Positions 15,700 to 24,060 are shown, numbered from the stretch's first letter. The stretch is 35,533 nt of DNA from a bacterium UBP6_UBA1196 (GCA_002310035.1 DBYC01000048.1:1-35533), one strand, 5' to 3'. The notes: generated from the sequence alone by a model not told the origin. Numbers and translations are program-made.

Positions 15700-16491
15700 C
15701 TATTTGTTTTTAAGCATAAGTTTTATGTCTTTGTTCTCGAATTTGTAAATCATGATTTTTTCGTATCCCAAAATACTTATTCTTACTTTGGTGTAACCGC
15801 TCGTGAAGTGAAAAAACTGACCGTTGTTGAAGTCTTTAGCCTGATATTTGACGTAAAGCTCCTTTTCGCCCATTCTTTTTTTGCCGGCACGGCCTTCGTT
15901 CTGCATATATTCGAGATTGTCAACGGCAACCCATACATGGCCGACAAAGTGTTCTCCTTTCGGTTTCCTTGCCGTCATTTTGATTTTGTATGCAAGCCTG
16001 CCGTTCAGTTTCTCGACTGCAACAAGTTCACGAATGTATTCTTTTTCGCCGTTTTTGTCGAAGTGGGGGATTCCAGGCGCCGATTCGTGCGGATCGCATG
16101 CAATGATACCCTTGCTTCTCGGTTTACCGTCAGATTCGCAGGAGTGGAGCTCGTATTTGAGATCCTTATACCAGTAGTCCCAGCGCGTGTAGACATATTT
16201 TTCGGTCTCAAGCAGCTCGTTTGTCTTGGGATCGCGGTATTCGACCGTGACATGGCGCGTATTTTTGACTCCGGCGTAAGTTTCATACATTTTCGAGTAT
16301 TTAGCCGTGATCTTGTCGATGACTTCCTTTGAAAATTCGGGAGTTATAGGCATTCCTTCGTAAACTTTGCCTTTTTCAGGCTCCGCATTTGCGGCAGGCT
16401 GAACAGCTGGTTTTTGCTGCCCGACCTCTTCTGCAAATACCAAAAAACCAAATAAAATCAATGAGATAAAAACAAAAAAGAATTTTTTCAT
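15700..16491 (-). CDS. Secreted protein, possibly LolA-fold-like, function unknown
   Basis: This 263-residue protein starts with a signal peptide (MKKFFFVFISLILFGFLVFA, cleavage probably before EEVG), then a short Gln/Pro/Ala-rich linker. The body is mostly beta-type sequence: VTVEYRDPKTNELLETEKYVYTR in two overlapping strands, AYKIKMTARKPKGEHFVGHVW and ISILGYEKIMIYKF. The pattern of a processed peptide, repeated long strands and a VAVDN step resembles the outer-membrane-lipoprotein-sorting (LolA-like) fold, but no decisive motif is seen, so this is tentative. It is the first gene of a two-gene unit with the steroid-reductase-like protein and has its own promoter at 16578-16605. If LolA-like, it might carry a lipid related to its membrane neighbour; this is speculation. 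Confidence 0.55.
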   Translation of the reverse strand: MKKFFFVFISLILFGFLVFAEEVGQQKPAVQPAANAEPEKGKVYEGMPITPEFSKEVIDKITAKYSKMYETYAGVKNTRHVTVEYRDPKTNELLETEKYVYTRWDYWYKDLKYELHSCESDGKPRSKGIIACDPHESAPGIPHFDKNGEKEYIRELVAVEKLNGRLAYKIKMTARKPKGEHFVGHVWVAVDNLEYMQNEGRAGKKRMGEKELYVKYQAKDFNNGQFFHFTSGYTKVRISILGYEKIMIYKFENKDIKLMLKNK

Positions 16492-16577
16492 TGTTTTTCT
16501 CCAAAATTAAACCATAAAACTTTTTTAAGACTTCTTTTCGTTGCCGAGGTTTCATAGAAGAACCATAAAAACAAGCA

Positions 16578-16605
16578 ATTATAAAAAAAGGGTAAAAAAC
16601 CGCAA
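16578..16605 (-). promoter_or_regulatory. Promoter for the secreted protein/steroid-reductase-like unit
   Basis: On the minus strand TTGCGG (16600-16605), 16 bases and TATAAT (16578-16583) are followed by TGC and TTGTTTTT. The predicted leader is about 80 bases long. The surrounding 16492-16778 intergenic stretch (287 bases) holds this and the divergent promoter and no gene. Confidence 0.55.
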
Positions 16606-16707
16606 ATTTCTTTCGGTACAAAGCAGGCATAAAATAACAATACTAATTTTAGCTTTTTGATATGAGGAAAGGTTTCCATCTGATATTGTCATATTAAATC
16701 AAAAATA

Positions 16708-16735
16708 TTGCTTTTTTGAGAATTTTCCGTAAAAT
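16708..16735 (+). promoter_or_regulatory. Promoter for the PpiD-like gene
   Basis: TTGCTT (16708-16713), 16 bases and TAAAAT (16730-16735) are followed by GCC and CGCGTTTA. The gene start is at 16779. Confidence 0.55.
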
Positions 16736-16778
16736 GCCCGCGTTTATTTTTTGGTGACTTTTAAATTAGAGGTTTTAA

Positions 16779-18020
16779 ATGTTTCAGGACATCAGAAAAA
16801 AAGGAAGTTCGCTGCTTATAACGCTTATGTTCGCGGCGATCATCGTGACATTTGTAATTTCTTTCGGCCCCGGTGACAAAGCAGGCTGCAGCTCGACCAA
16901 AAACAATGCCGGAACGGTTAACGGAGAGGTTATTTCCATGTCGGAATTCCGTTTCGCCTACTCGAATCTTTTTGATTACTACCAGAGGATTTTAAGGGAT
17001 TTCAATAACGAAACAGCGAAGCAGTACAATCTTTCGGACAAGGCAATGAACGGCCTTATCGGCGAGATTCTTGTAGCTCAGGAAGCGAAAAGTCTCGGAT
17101 TCAAGGTTTCTGACGAAGAGGTCAGCAGGGAAATTCAGAGAAATCCGTATTTCCAAAAAAACGGCGCGTTCGACAAGGAGTCTTATGACAGCATGGTCAA
17201 ATTCACTCTGAATACGACGATCGCAGCTTATGAGCATCGTGTAAGAATGCAGCTTCTTGCCAGAAAACTTAGAAATTATATGCTTGAAAATATTACGGTT
17301 TCAGATACTGAAGCAAAAGATGAATATGTCGCTGCAAATGAAAAAATAGAAGCTCTGGTCTATGTTTTTTCCGATTCTAATCTCAAGGCAGAGAAGAAGA
17401 ACGCACTTCTTGCCGAAATTACGGACGATGCTGCCGACGCATACTTGAAGGAAAACGAGTCAAAGGCTAGACTTGCTTTTGACGATAATGTTTCAAAGTA
17501 TTCGAAAGGTGAAGGCCAGACTCTTTTCGACAATGTCAAACGCGATGTTGCAAAAGACCTTCTTCTTGCTCCGAAACTTGAGGAGAAAATCAAGGCTGAT
17601 TCAGCAAAACTTCTTGAAACACTTAAGGAAAAACCTGAACTTTCAGCTGAAGAGATCGCTGCTGCGCTTCCCGACTGGGAACTTTTCGGCAGAGAGATCG
17701 CGGTCTCAAAGAAATCGACTTTCGCGGCAGGAATCGGTTTCAGCCCGAAATTCGTCGAAAAACTTTTCTCCGACCCGGAACCTAAGCTTATGAACGAAGT
17801 TTTCAAAACTGAGGAAAACAGATATGTCGTCGCTAAAATCACGAAGCACACTGAAGCCGACATGGCTGATTTTATGAGCTCGAAGGAAAACCTCAAGGCA
17901 AGCCTCGCAAACGCAAAAAGAGGCCAGATCTATGAATCTTATGTAGAAAAACTCAGAGCGAAAGCGACGATCGAAATCAACAAAGATTTCCTTAAACTTT
18001 TCGAAGGTTCCGAAAAGTAG
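16779..18020 (+). CDS. SurA/PpiD-type membrane-anchored chaperone lacking a parvulin domain
   Basis: PpiD-type proteins sit on the outer face of the inner membrane and help newly exported proteins fold. This 413-residue protein begins with a short cytoplasmic stretch, then one membrane anchor (about residues 10-30, LLITLMFAAIIVTFVISFG). A SurA-N-like domain follows, beginning AGTVNGEVISMSEFRFAYSN and continuing through IGEILVAQEAKSLGFKVSDE and EVSREIQRNPYFQ, as in PpiD. The second half resembles the C-terminal chaperone lobes. I see no rotamase signature (the GGDLGW-type motif) anywhere, and the protein is about 200 residues shorter than E. coli PpiD. It is therefore likely a chaperone without isomerase activity. 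It has its own promoter and is convergent with the phosphatidyltransferase gene. Confidence 0.75.
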   Translation: MFQDIRKKGSSLLITLMFAAIIVTFVISFGPGDKAGCSSTKNNAGTVNGEVISMSEFRFAYSNLFDYYQRILRDFNNETAKQYNLSDKAMNGLIGEILVAQEAKSLGFKVSDEEVSREIQRNPYFQKNGAFDKESYDSMVKFTLNTTIAAYEHRVRMQLLARKLRNYMLENITVSDTEAKDEYVAANEKIEALVYVFSDSNLKAEKKNALLAEITDDAADAYLKENESKARLAFDDNVSKYSKGEGQTLFDNVKRDVAKDLLLAPKLEEKIKADSAKLLETLKEKPELSAEEIAAALPDWELFGREIAVSKKSTFAAGIGFSPKFVEKLFSDPEPKLMNEVFKTEENRYVVAKITKHTEADMADFMSSKENLKASLANAKRGQIYESYVEKLRAKATIEINKDFLKLFEGSEK

Positions 18021-18066
18021 TCTTTTTCAACAGAATCCGGTTTGAAAATCTGATTTTTTATTCTTT

Positions 18067-18891
18067 TTATTTCGCGGGAATTTTTGAGATTTCCTTTTCT
18101 TTTCTGATGACTTTTACAGAGAACATGATCGGTACGACTATTATTCCGCAGAGTATAAGCCCGCAATCAAGACGCGTGAAAAGCCAGTATTGTTCGGTAA
18201 TTAATGCTAATCCTGCCCAGAAGAAGATGTCGACCTCGTTGACTTTGAAAATCGAGAATACTGCATAACAGAACCACTTTATCCAATCGGTGAAAGTACG
18301 TTTTGGCGGAGTTGACCATACAGGACAGCGGTCCATTGATGCACCAAAATCCGCAAGAGTTCCTTTGCGGTGGTTCTCGATTATTTTGAGGTCAAGCAGA
18401 ACTCTTTCGCTGACCCATTTCGCGTAGCCGGCAATGTATGTCGCTGTCGCCGCCATGAGCGGGATAATCAAGTCAATGAATCTGCCGGGCAGAAACGGAG
18501 CTTCATAATTCATTTCATAAGCCCTGAATCCTATTGCCCAGAACATGAGAGTCATTGTGACTGCATCAGAGATTTTGTCGAAGAAAAAGCCAAATTTTGT
18601 CGGACAGTTGCGGAAACGCGATACGGTTCCGTCCATGTTGTCAAGAACGAGCCCCAGATTGAGCAGGATTGCGCCGGTGACTCCGCCGGAATAGGTTCTG
18701 TCAAAGAAAACAAACGCGCTTCCGGCAAGTTTTGTAAGAATGCTGACAACGGTTATTCTGTTCGGTGTCACCCATTTTCTTTCGACCAGCGGCAGCAGAA
18801 AAAGAATTGTAAGCGGGCGGGCGAAAAGCATTGCCCAGAAATCGTCCGACTGATAGTTTCTGAGCTTCATCCATCGGTCTTTAAGTTTCAT
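18067..18891 (-). CDS. CDP-alcohol phosphatidyltransferase family protein
   Basis: Enzymes of this family move a phosphatidyl (or similar) group from a CDP-alcohol to an acceptor alcohol in the membrane. The 274-residue protein contains the full active-site signature D-x2-D-G-x2-S-R-x8-G-x3-D-x3-D: Asp84, Asp87, Gly88, Ser91, Arg92, Gly101, Asp105 and Asp109. The Ser replaces the more common Ala. Several membrane helices surround it. The long N-terminal extension (DRWMKLRNYQSDDFWAMLFA) and the loop before the last helices are not typical of PgsA or PssA, so the acceptor is unclear. GGAG lies six bases before the ATG. It starts 45 bases after ssb on the same strand and may share its transcript. 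Confidence 0.85.
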   Translation of the reverse strand: MKLKDRWMKLRNYQSDDFWAMLFARPLTILFLLPLVERKWVTPNRITVVSILTKLAGSAFVFFDRTYSGGVTGAILLNLGLVLDNMDGTVSRFRNCPTKFGFFFDKISDAVTMTLMFWAIGFRAYEMNYEAPFLPGRFIDLIIPLMAATATYIAGYAKWVSERVLLDLKIIENHRKGTLADFGASMDRCPVWSTPPKRTFTDWIKWFCYAVFSIFKVNEVDIFFWAGLALITEQYWLFTRLDCGLILCGIIVVPIMFSVKVIRKEKEISKIPAK

Positions 18892-18936
18892 CTCTTTCTC
18901 CAGATAATTTTTGTTTCAGGATATTTGCGCGGTCTG

Positions 18937-19386
18937 TCAGAACGGCAGATCGTCGTCTTCGTTATCGAATTTCGGTGCATTTCCTGCTGACTGCGCCTGC
19001 CCGGAATCTTTCGGAGTCTGCTGGTAGGTGCGTTCCGGCTGAGAAGGCTGCATCGTGTCCTTAGAATCAAGGAAGTTTATGGAATTTACAATGATTTCGG
19101 TAACATTTCTTTCGTTGCCGTCCTTGTCCTGATACGATCTTGACTGGATTTTGCCGTCAATGAAGACGAGAGAGCCCTTTTTCAGAAATTTCGAAGCGTT
19201 TTCAGCCTGATTTCCGAAAATGACTATTTTGTGCCACTCGGTTTTTTCCTCGAAAGAATCGCCTTTTCTGATTCTTTCTGATGTTGCCAGCGAAAAATTG
19301 CATATCGGTGTATTGTTTGCGGAATATCTCATTTCGGGATCTCTGCCAAGTCGTCCGATAAGCATAACTTTGTTCAGTCCACTCAT
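18937..19386 (-). CDS. ssb: Single-stranded DNA-binding protein
   Basis: SSB coats single-stranded DNA during replication and repair. This 149-residue protein has an N-terminal OB fold of about 105 residues (MSGLNKVMLIGRLGRDPEMR, then CNFSLATSER, TEWHKIVIFGNQAENASKFL and GSLVFIDGKIQSRSYQDKDG). A Gln/Pro/Ser-rich flexible linker follows, and the chain ends in the acidic tip DNEDDDLPF that recruits partner proteins. A ribosome site AAGGAG lies before the ATG. It is followed by the phosphatidyltransferase gene and preceded by purN on the same strand. No promoter of the common window type was found upstream. Confidence 0.97.
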   Translation of the reverse strand: MSGLNKVMLIGRLGRDPEMRYSANNTPICNFSLATSERIRKGDSFEEKTEWHKIVIFGNQAENASKFLKKGSLVFIDGKIQSRSYQDKDGNERNVTEIIVNSINFLDSKDTMQPSQPERTYQQTPKDSGQAQSAGNAPKFDNEDDDLPF

Positions 19387-19453
19387 TTTTTTCTCCTTTT
19401 AATAAGTTTGTATAATGTTGTCTTTAAGGACTTTTTTTTAATCATTTTCTGCC

Positions 19454-20059
19454 TTAAAAAAGCGTTACAAATCTTCCGGATATCGAGTATTTTCCCATGC
19501 ACACTATGGAAACAGCTTTCGAAAGCAGAATGTGTTCCTGCTCCAGAATGCGCGCTTTGAAAGTTTCTTTTGTATCGCCTTCGAGCCTCGGAACAGGCTG
19601 CTGGAGTATGATCGGCCCGCCGTCAAGGGTCTCATCGACAAAGTGAACCGTGCAGCCGGAAACTTTCACGCCGTAATCAAATGCCTGGCCTTGTGCATCG
19701 ACGCCTTTGAAAGAAGGAAGCAGAGAAGGGTGAATGTTGATGATTCTGCCGTCGTAACCCGAAAGGAAAGTGTGCCCAAGAACTTTCATAAAACCGGCAA
19801 GAACGATAAGACTGGTGCCGAAAGGCCGCACTTCCTGCAGAAGTCTGCTTTCGTAATCCTCTTTCGGTTCATCTTTCTTTTTTGGCAAAACTATTGTTTT
19901 TATTCCGAAAGCGGCAGCTTTTTCAAGCCCGGGAGCATTTCGTTTATCCGAAAGGACAAAACTGATCTCGTCAACCCCTTCAAGCCTGTTTTCCGCGAAA
20001 TTCCGGCATATAGCAGCCATGTTTGTTCCTGTGCCGGAAATAAAAATTCCTATTTTCAC
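19454..20059 (-). CDS. purN: Phosphoribosylglycinamide formyltransferase
   Basis: PurN transfers a formyl group from 10-formyltetrahydrofolate to glycinamide ribonucleotide in purine synthesis. The 201-residue protein has the expected size. It shows the phosphate-binding loop FISGTGTNM near the start, VLSDKRNAPGLEKA, the catalytic stretch INIHPSLLPSFKG with the conserved Asn and His, and VHFVDETLDGGPII with the conserved Asp. Translation starts at GTG, with AAGGAG eight bases upstream. Its promoter lies about 35 bases upstream. The gene connects with glyA elsewhere in the window through one-carbon metabolism, though they are not linked. Downstream, after 67 bases, is ssb. Confidence 0.95.
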   Translation of the reverse strand: MKIGIFISGTGTNMAAICRNFAENRLEGVDEISFVLSDKRNAPGLEKAAAFGIKTIVLPKKKDEPKEDYESRLLQEVRPFGTSLIVLAGFMKVLGHTFLSGYDGRIINIHPSLLPSFKGVDAQGQAFDYGVKVSGCTVHFVDETLDGGPIILQQPVPRLEGDTKETFKARILEQEHILLSKAVSIVCMGKYSISGRFVTLF

Positions 20060-20093
20060 TTCAGCTTCTCCTTAATAACAACAAAATCGGATT

Positions 20094-20121
20094 ATTATAA
20101 TATCAATATTTTTTTTGTAAA
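20094..20121 (-). promoter_or_regulatory. Sigma70-type promoter for purN
   Basis: On the minus strand TTTACA (20116-20121), 16 bases and a perfect TATAAT (20094-20099) are followed by AAT and CCGATTTTG. Predicted start about 30 bases before the GTG. Confidence 0.65.
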
Positions 20122-20140
20122 TACATATAAAGACATTTGA

Positions 20141-20488
20141 CTAAAAAGCGTGTCTGAACATAAAAAACGCGGCGCCGACAAGGCAGAGTGCTGCATAAAG
20201 AAAATCCAAGGTCAGTTTTTCCTTCATGTAAAACAGCGAGAAAAAGGCAAAAACGACCATTGTGATAATTTCCTGCATGACTTTGAGCTGTCCGACAGAA
20301 TAGTATCTGTGGCCAAGACGGTTCGCCGGAACCTGAATGCTGTACTCTAGGAGAGCAATACTCCAACTTATTAAAATCACTAAAAGAATCGGTGCGTTTT
20401 TGTTGTCGCCCTTTAAATGCCAGTACCACGCGAAACACATGGGAATATTCGCTGCAGCGAGCAGAAGGACGGGGTAGATTTTTTCCAT
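20141..20488 (-). CDS. DUF486 family small membrane protein
   Basis: This protein of about 115 residues has four predicted membrane helices and matches the DUF486 (COG3169) family, small proteins related to drug/metabolite transporters. Typical features are IPMCFAWYWHLKG in the first part, SIALLEYSIQVPANRLGHR in the second, and the conserved QLKVMQEIITMVVFAFFSLF. The ATG at 20488 is preferred over a TTG four codons upstream because GAGG lies six bases before it. The function of the family is not known. It lies between purN and the lytic transglycosylase, all on the minus strand, with no close coupling to either. Confidence 0.85.
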   Translation of the reverse strand: MEKIYPVLLLAAANIPMCFAWYWHLKGDNKNAPILLVILISWSIALLEYSIQVPANRLGHRYYSVGQLKVMQEIITMVVFAFFSLFYMKEKLTLDFLYAALCLVGAAFFMFRHAF

Positions 20489-20566
20489 TTTTTGCCTCAA
20501 AGAAAATTTAACGTCGCATTTTAGCAGAAATTTTTCAGAAATAAATTTATCTTAAAAGAGTGTCTC

Positions 20567-22693
20567 TTATTTTTTTTCCGATGCTGCCGGCAGCTTAAAG
20601 TTCATTCCGTCGTAGACTTTTCCGTAAAAAATGTAGTGGTAGACGGCATAGTTCGTCATGACTTTCTTGACATAGTTGCGTGTCTGAAAAATCGGAATAT
20701 CTTCAATAAATTCATCGAGTTCTCGATTCGGGTCGCTGGCGATCCATTTCAGGGTCCTGTTCGGACCTGCGTTGTAGGATGCCGATGCGAGCGCGACCGA
20801 GCCGTCAAATTTTTTGATAAGGTCTGAAAGGAATTTTACGCCGAATCTGATGTTCGTGAGCGGTTTCTGCAAATCCGACGGTTCTATTTTGCCGTAACCT
20901 TCACGCGTTGCCAGAACCTGCGCCGTGCTGGGCAGAAGCTGCAGCAGACCGATCGCGTAACTGCTTGAAATTGCTGAAGTATCGAAAAGACTTTCCTGGC
21001 GTGCTATCGAAAAGACGAATATAGGCGAGACATCGTAAAAATCGCAGTGGGCGAGGATCTCCTCTTCAAATGCGACGGTATAGCGCAGTTTGAAATACTC
21101 TTTCGAAGTAGCCGAAAAATTGCTTATCGATTTGAGCATGTTTGCCGCAAGCGTGTGATTATTTACGGCTTTTGCCGCATAGCTTGCGACGAGCCTGTCG
21201 ATTTCGCCCCCGTCGTTGTCGATGATTTCCGAATTGTTTCTCAGCGTTTTTGAAACGAGGTTCTGGTCGCCCGCAACCATCGTCGCGACGATCCACTCGG
21301 TTTCGGGAAGCATTTCGTCGTCGTGAAATTTCGTTTTTTCGTCTGTTTTTTCCTCGACTGCCGGACATTCGATTTTGTTGTTTCTGATTCTTCCTGCGGC
21401 AAGCGAACCGTAGAAAGATGCCGGAATTTTTGTCGCAAGGTTGCAGAAAAGGTTTTGTGCGACTTCGTTTTCGCCCAGTTTTTCGGCGACTCTCGCAAAC
21501 CAGTATGACGCCCGCTGATGGTCGTAACTCATCTCGTTAGTCGCTGAAATTATTGAAGAAAGCAGCTTCTGTGCCTCTGTGAACTTGCCGCGTTTGTAAT
21601 CGATCCAGAAATTTAAGAATTTCGCAAGTTCGATTTTTCCTGCATGCGGAAAATTCTGAATAAATTCAGCGTAATATTTTTCGGCATCGTCAAAAAGCCC
21701 CGCCAGACGAGCCATGTCGGCCGCCATGTAGAGAAATCCGCCGGCAGCCTCTTCATCGTTGCGGAAACGCTCGTAAGCCGCGAGATAAAGCCCGTTCGCC
21801 TTCTCTGTTTTGCCGAGAGCGGCTTCGGAATAGGCGTATTCACTGTAAAATTTGTAAATATCGCTGTCGGAAAGCTCTTCGTTCGAAAGATAAGGCTCAA
21901 GTTTCGCGTAGATCGCCTCGGCCTGGGCGTGTTCACGCCGTTTCGTGTAGGCCATTGCCCGGTAAAGATGGGCGCGCCAGTCGTAAACTTTGGCGTAATT
22001 TTTGTTCGGGAACCACCCCGAAGCCATCTGGATCACTTGTTTGTAGCGCACTTTGCGGAAATTGTATTCCAGACTCCAGATTTTAAACTCGCTCTGCGCC
22101 TTTTTACTCAGCTTTTTCGAGTGCTGCTCGACGATTTTTGACAGAGTGTCGTAAAAAGATTCCGAAAAAGCGACATTAAGCGTCCGCAGATATGCAAGAC
22201 CGCTTTCGGGATTCTGTTTCAGAAGCTCGGTGACATAATACTGTGTCAGAACCGGATTAGCAGTCTGTCTGTAATCCTCCATAAACTGTTTTGTCCGTCC
22301 CGAAAGATAGAGTTTTTTGAGGTAGACCGAATATATGCTTTTTGCCGAGCTTTCGGGCAGAACAGCGATATAACTCTTTAATTTGTCAAGAGGAATTTCT
22401 TCCCATTTTTCGCTTGCATAGAGGTAGAGTCCGGCACTTTTTTCGCGGTCGCTCATCAGTTCCAGATAATTTTCCGGATTTTTTGCGGGATCTTTCGACT
22501 TCAAAGCTTCAAGAAATAGGATCCGGCACGAAAATTTGTCTCCGTTTTTGCAGAAATCCTCTTTTTCTTCGTCAGTAAACTGTTGAAAATACAGGATCTT
22601 CTGCTCGATGTGCTTTTCGATCCCGCTGCCTGCAAAATCAAGGGTGAGGGATGAAAAAAATAACTGGAAAAGAAAAACGGAGGAGAAAATCAT
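20567..22693 (-). CDS. Soluble lytic murein transglycosylase (Slt70-type)
   Basis: Enzymes of this type cleave the glycan strand of peptidoglycan, leaving a 1,6-anhydro end. The 708-residue protein begins with a signal sequence (MIFSSVFLFQLFFSSLTLDF). A long helical superhelix follows (about residues 25-530, tetratricopeptide-like, for example AYSEAALGKTEKANGLYLAA), as in the doughnut-shaped Slt70. The C-terminal catalytic domain holds Glu567 in IARQESLFD, then SSYAIGLLQLLPSTAQ, ASASYNAGP and RNYVKKVMTNYAVY, all standard SLT motifs. Its ATG overlaps the stop of the upstream PP2C gene (ATGA), so the two are translationally coupled. This suggests that cell-wall cleavage and a signalling phosphatase are made together. 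Confidence 0.92.
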   Translation of the reverse strand: MIFSSVFLFQLFFSSLTLDFAGSGIEKHIEQKILYFQQFTDEEKEDFCKNGDKFSCRILFLEALKSKDPAKNPENYLELMSDREKSAGLYLYASEKWEEIPLDKLKSYIAVLPESSAKSIYSVYLKKLYLSGRTKQFMEDYRQTANPVLTQYYVTELLKQNPESGLAYLRTLNVAFSESFYDTLSKIVEQHSKKLSKKAQSEFKIWSLEYNFRKVRYKQVIQMASGWFPNKNYAKVYDWRAHLYRAMAYTKRREHAQAEAIYAKLEPYLSNEELSDSDIYKFYSEYAYSEAALGKTEKANGLYLAAYERFRNDEEAAGGFLYMAADMARLAGLFDDAEKYYAEFIQNFPHAGKIELAKFLNFWIDYKRGKFTEAQKLLSSIISATNEMSYDHQRASYWFARVAEKLGENEVAQNLFCNLATKIPASFYGSLAAGRIRNNKIECPAVEEKTDEKTKFHDDEMLPETEWIVATMVAGDQNLVSKTLRNNSEIIDNDGGEIDRLVASYAAKAVNNHTLAANMLKSISNFSATSKEYFKLRYTVAFEEEILAHCDFYDVSPIFVFSIARQESLFDTSAISSSYAIGLLQLLPSTAQVLATREGYGKIEPSDLQKPLTNIRFGVKFLSDLIKKFDGSVALASASYNAGPNRTLKWIASDPNRELDEFIEDIPIFQTRNYVKKVMTNYAVYHYIFYGKVYDGMNFKLPAASEKK

Positions 22694-23940
22694 TGTTCTT
22701 TGATAAGTCCTGCAGCCATGTTCGCCTGTTTTGCGAGAACGGTAGCGAGTTGTGTCAGAAGTTTCACACCGATAGCCGGTTCTTCGGCGACGATTTTGTC
22801 AAAAGCTGACTTTTTTATGACGAGAAACGACGAAGTTTTGTCCAGAAAGAGGTTGTAGGATGGCATTTCACCGCTCAGAAACGCGACATCGCCGATGTGA
22901 TCGCCGCTGCGGAAAGTTTTGAGCAGTTTTGCCCCTTTCAAAGCGGAGACTTTGCCGTCGAGAATTATGAAAAGCTCGCGGTCGGCGGCGGACATTTTCG
23001 ATATGACGTCGTATTTGTTGTAAGTGCGGATCTCGACCTGCGCCATGACAGTGAGAAGTTCGCGGTAATCGAGTTCCTTGAAAAGGGTTATCTCCCTGAT
23101 TTTATCGAACTTTTTGATAAATTCGCGCTGACCTGTCGCCTCTTCCTCGTCAAGGCTGAACGCCGAAACCATTATCATTGAAACATTGTCGGGCGCGCCG
23201 TTCTGATAAACGATGTCGGTGAGTTTGCGCATGGCCTCTTTGATCCGCTCCTTTTCCTTTCTGGCATCTTCGAAAGCTCCGGAGAAAGATTCCTTTATCG
23301 GCGTGACATCGTCCGCAAGCCCATTGTAAAGCCCGTCGGAGCAGAGAAGGTACTTATCTTCGGGAAAAACCGTGAAAGTGAGTTTTTCGGGTTCGACATA
23401 CTCCTGGATCCCGACCGCTTTTGTTAGGATCCCGCTGAATTTCTCGTCAAAAACGCCCGAATAGTCGCCGAACTGGTGGCGGTAGTCGTTGATCAGCGTG
23501 TGGTCTGTCGAAAGCTGTGTGATTTCTGACGATCTGATCATGTAAAGCCGCGAATCTCCGGCGTGGACCATGAAACCTGTGCTGTCAAGGAGAAGAAGAA
23601 CGGTGAGGGTCGTTCCCATTTTGCCGTCGATCCCGCGTTTTTCAGCCTCCTTGAAAACCTTTGAGTTGGCGTTCCGAAGTGAATCGGCAAGCATATCAAG
23701 GACTTGTGCTTTGTTTTCGGGGCTTGAGTTCATCTGAAAGGCATCGATCACCGTCCGGTTTTCCATAACGAAACTGCGAAGACTTTCTACTGCAAGCGCT
23801 GAAGCGACTTCTCCGTAAAGTTCGCCGCCCATGCCGTCGGCGATCGCGAAAAGCCCTATTTCAGGCATTTCAAGAAGCGAATCCTCGTTGTTTTTTCTCC
23901 TCAAACCTTTGTCTGTGACACTCAGCGAAAGAAACTTCAT
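22690..23940 (-). CDS. PP2C-family protein phosphatase fused to a cyclic nucleotide-binding-like domain
   Basis: This 416-residue protein has an N-terminal metal-dependent Ser/Thr phosphatase domain (about 1-250). The start at 23940 has GGGAGG five bases upstream and gives the usual opening (DKGLRRKNNEDS). Metal-binding motifs are present: DGMGG at 35-39, MGTTLTVLLL, HAGDSRLY, CSDGLYNG and GAPDNVSMI. Residues of about 280-416 form a cyclic nucleotide-binding-like beta roll (ELFIILDGKVSALKG, then GDHIGDVAFLSGEMPSYNLF). The phosphate-binding cassette lacks the usual Gly-Glu and Arg (GD and PSY instead), so cAMP binding is doubtful. It may dephosphorylate targets of Ser/Thr kinases. It is coupled to the lytic transglycosylase downstream. 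Confidence 0.9.
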   Translation of the reverse strand: MKFLSLSVTDKGLRRKNNEDSLLEMPEIGLFAIADGMGGELYGEVASALAVESLRSFVMENRTVIDAFQMNSSPENKAQVLDMLADSLRNANSKVFKEAEKRGIDGKMGTTLTVLLLLDSTGFMVHAGDSRLYMIRSSEITQLSTDHTLINDYRHQFGDYSGVFDEKFSGILTKAVGIQEYVEPEKLTFTVFPEDKYLLCSDGLYNGLADDVTPIKESFSGAFEDARKEKERIKEAMRKLTDIVYQNGAPDNVSMIMVSAFSLDEEEATGQREFIKKFDKIREITLFKELDYRELLTVMAQVEIRTYNKYDVISKMSAADRELFIILDGKVSALKGAKLLKTFRSGDHIGDVAFLSGEMPSYNLFLDKTSSFLVIKKSAFDKIVAEEPAIGVKLLTQLATVLAKQANMAAGLIKEQ

Positions 23941-23968
23941 GGCGGCCTCCCTGAAAACAAACACTATA

Positions 23969-23996
23969 ATGATATTGTTTGAAAAAAGATTGTCAA
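23969..23996 (-). promoter_or_regulatory. Promoter for the PP2C-transglycosylase operon
   Basis: On the minus strand a perfect TTGACA (23991-23996), 16 bases and TATCAT (23969-23974) are followed by TAT and AGTGTTTG. A TATAGT further downstream would give a 22-base spacer and is less likely. Confidence 0.5.
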
Positions 23997-24060
23997 ATTC
24001 TCTTAATTTTAAGGCAGTTATCCGAATTGGAACGGATTTTTGGTACGAAAAGGCGAAAAA

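Noticed and set aside
15667..16332. A 221-codon plus-strand open frame opposite the secreted protein gene
   Set aside because: No ribosome site or recognisable domain. The opposite strand has a signal peptide, a promoter and tight spacing to its partner gene.
18021..18066. Possible bidirectional terminator between the PpiD-like gene and the phosphatidyltransferase gene
   Set aside because: AAAATC-T-GATTTT is symmetric, but the loop is too small for a stable hairpin, and the alternative stem has a mismatch. Not convincing.
22570..22600. Another TGTTGAAAA (DnaA-box-like) inside the transglycosylase gene; a further TTTTCAACA lies near 18026
   Set aside because: The motif is AT-rich and expected about once in this length by chance, so single copies carry no weight.
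24020..24045. Hairpin ATCCG...CGGAT followed by TTTT on the plus strand
   Set aside because: No plus-strand gene ends here; on the minus strand, where the beta-propeller gene ends, there is no T tract after the stem.
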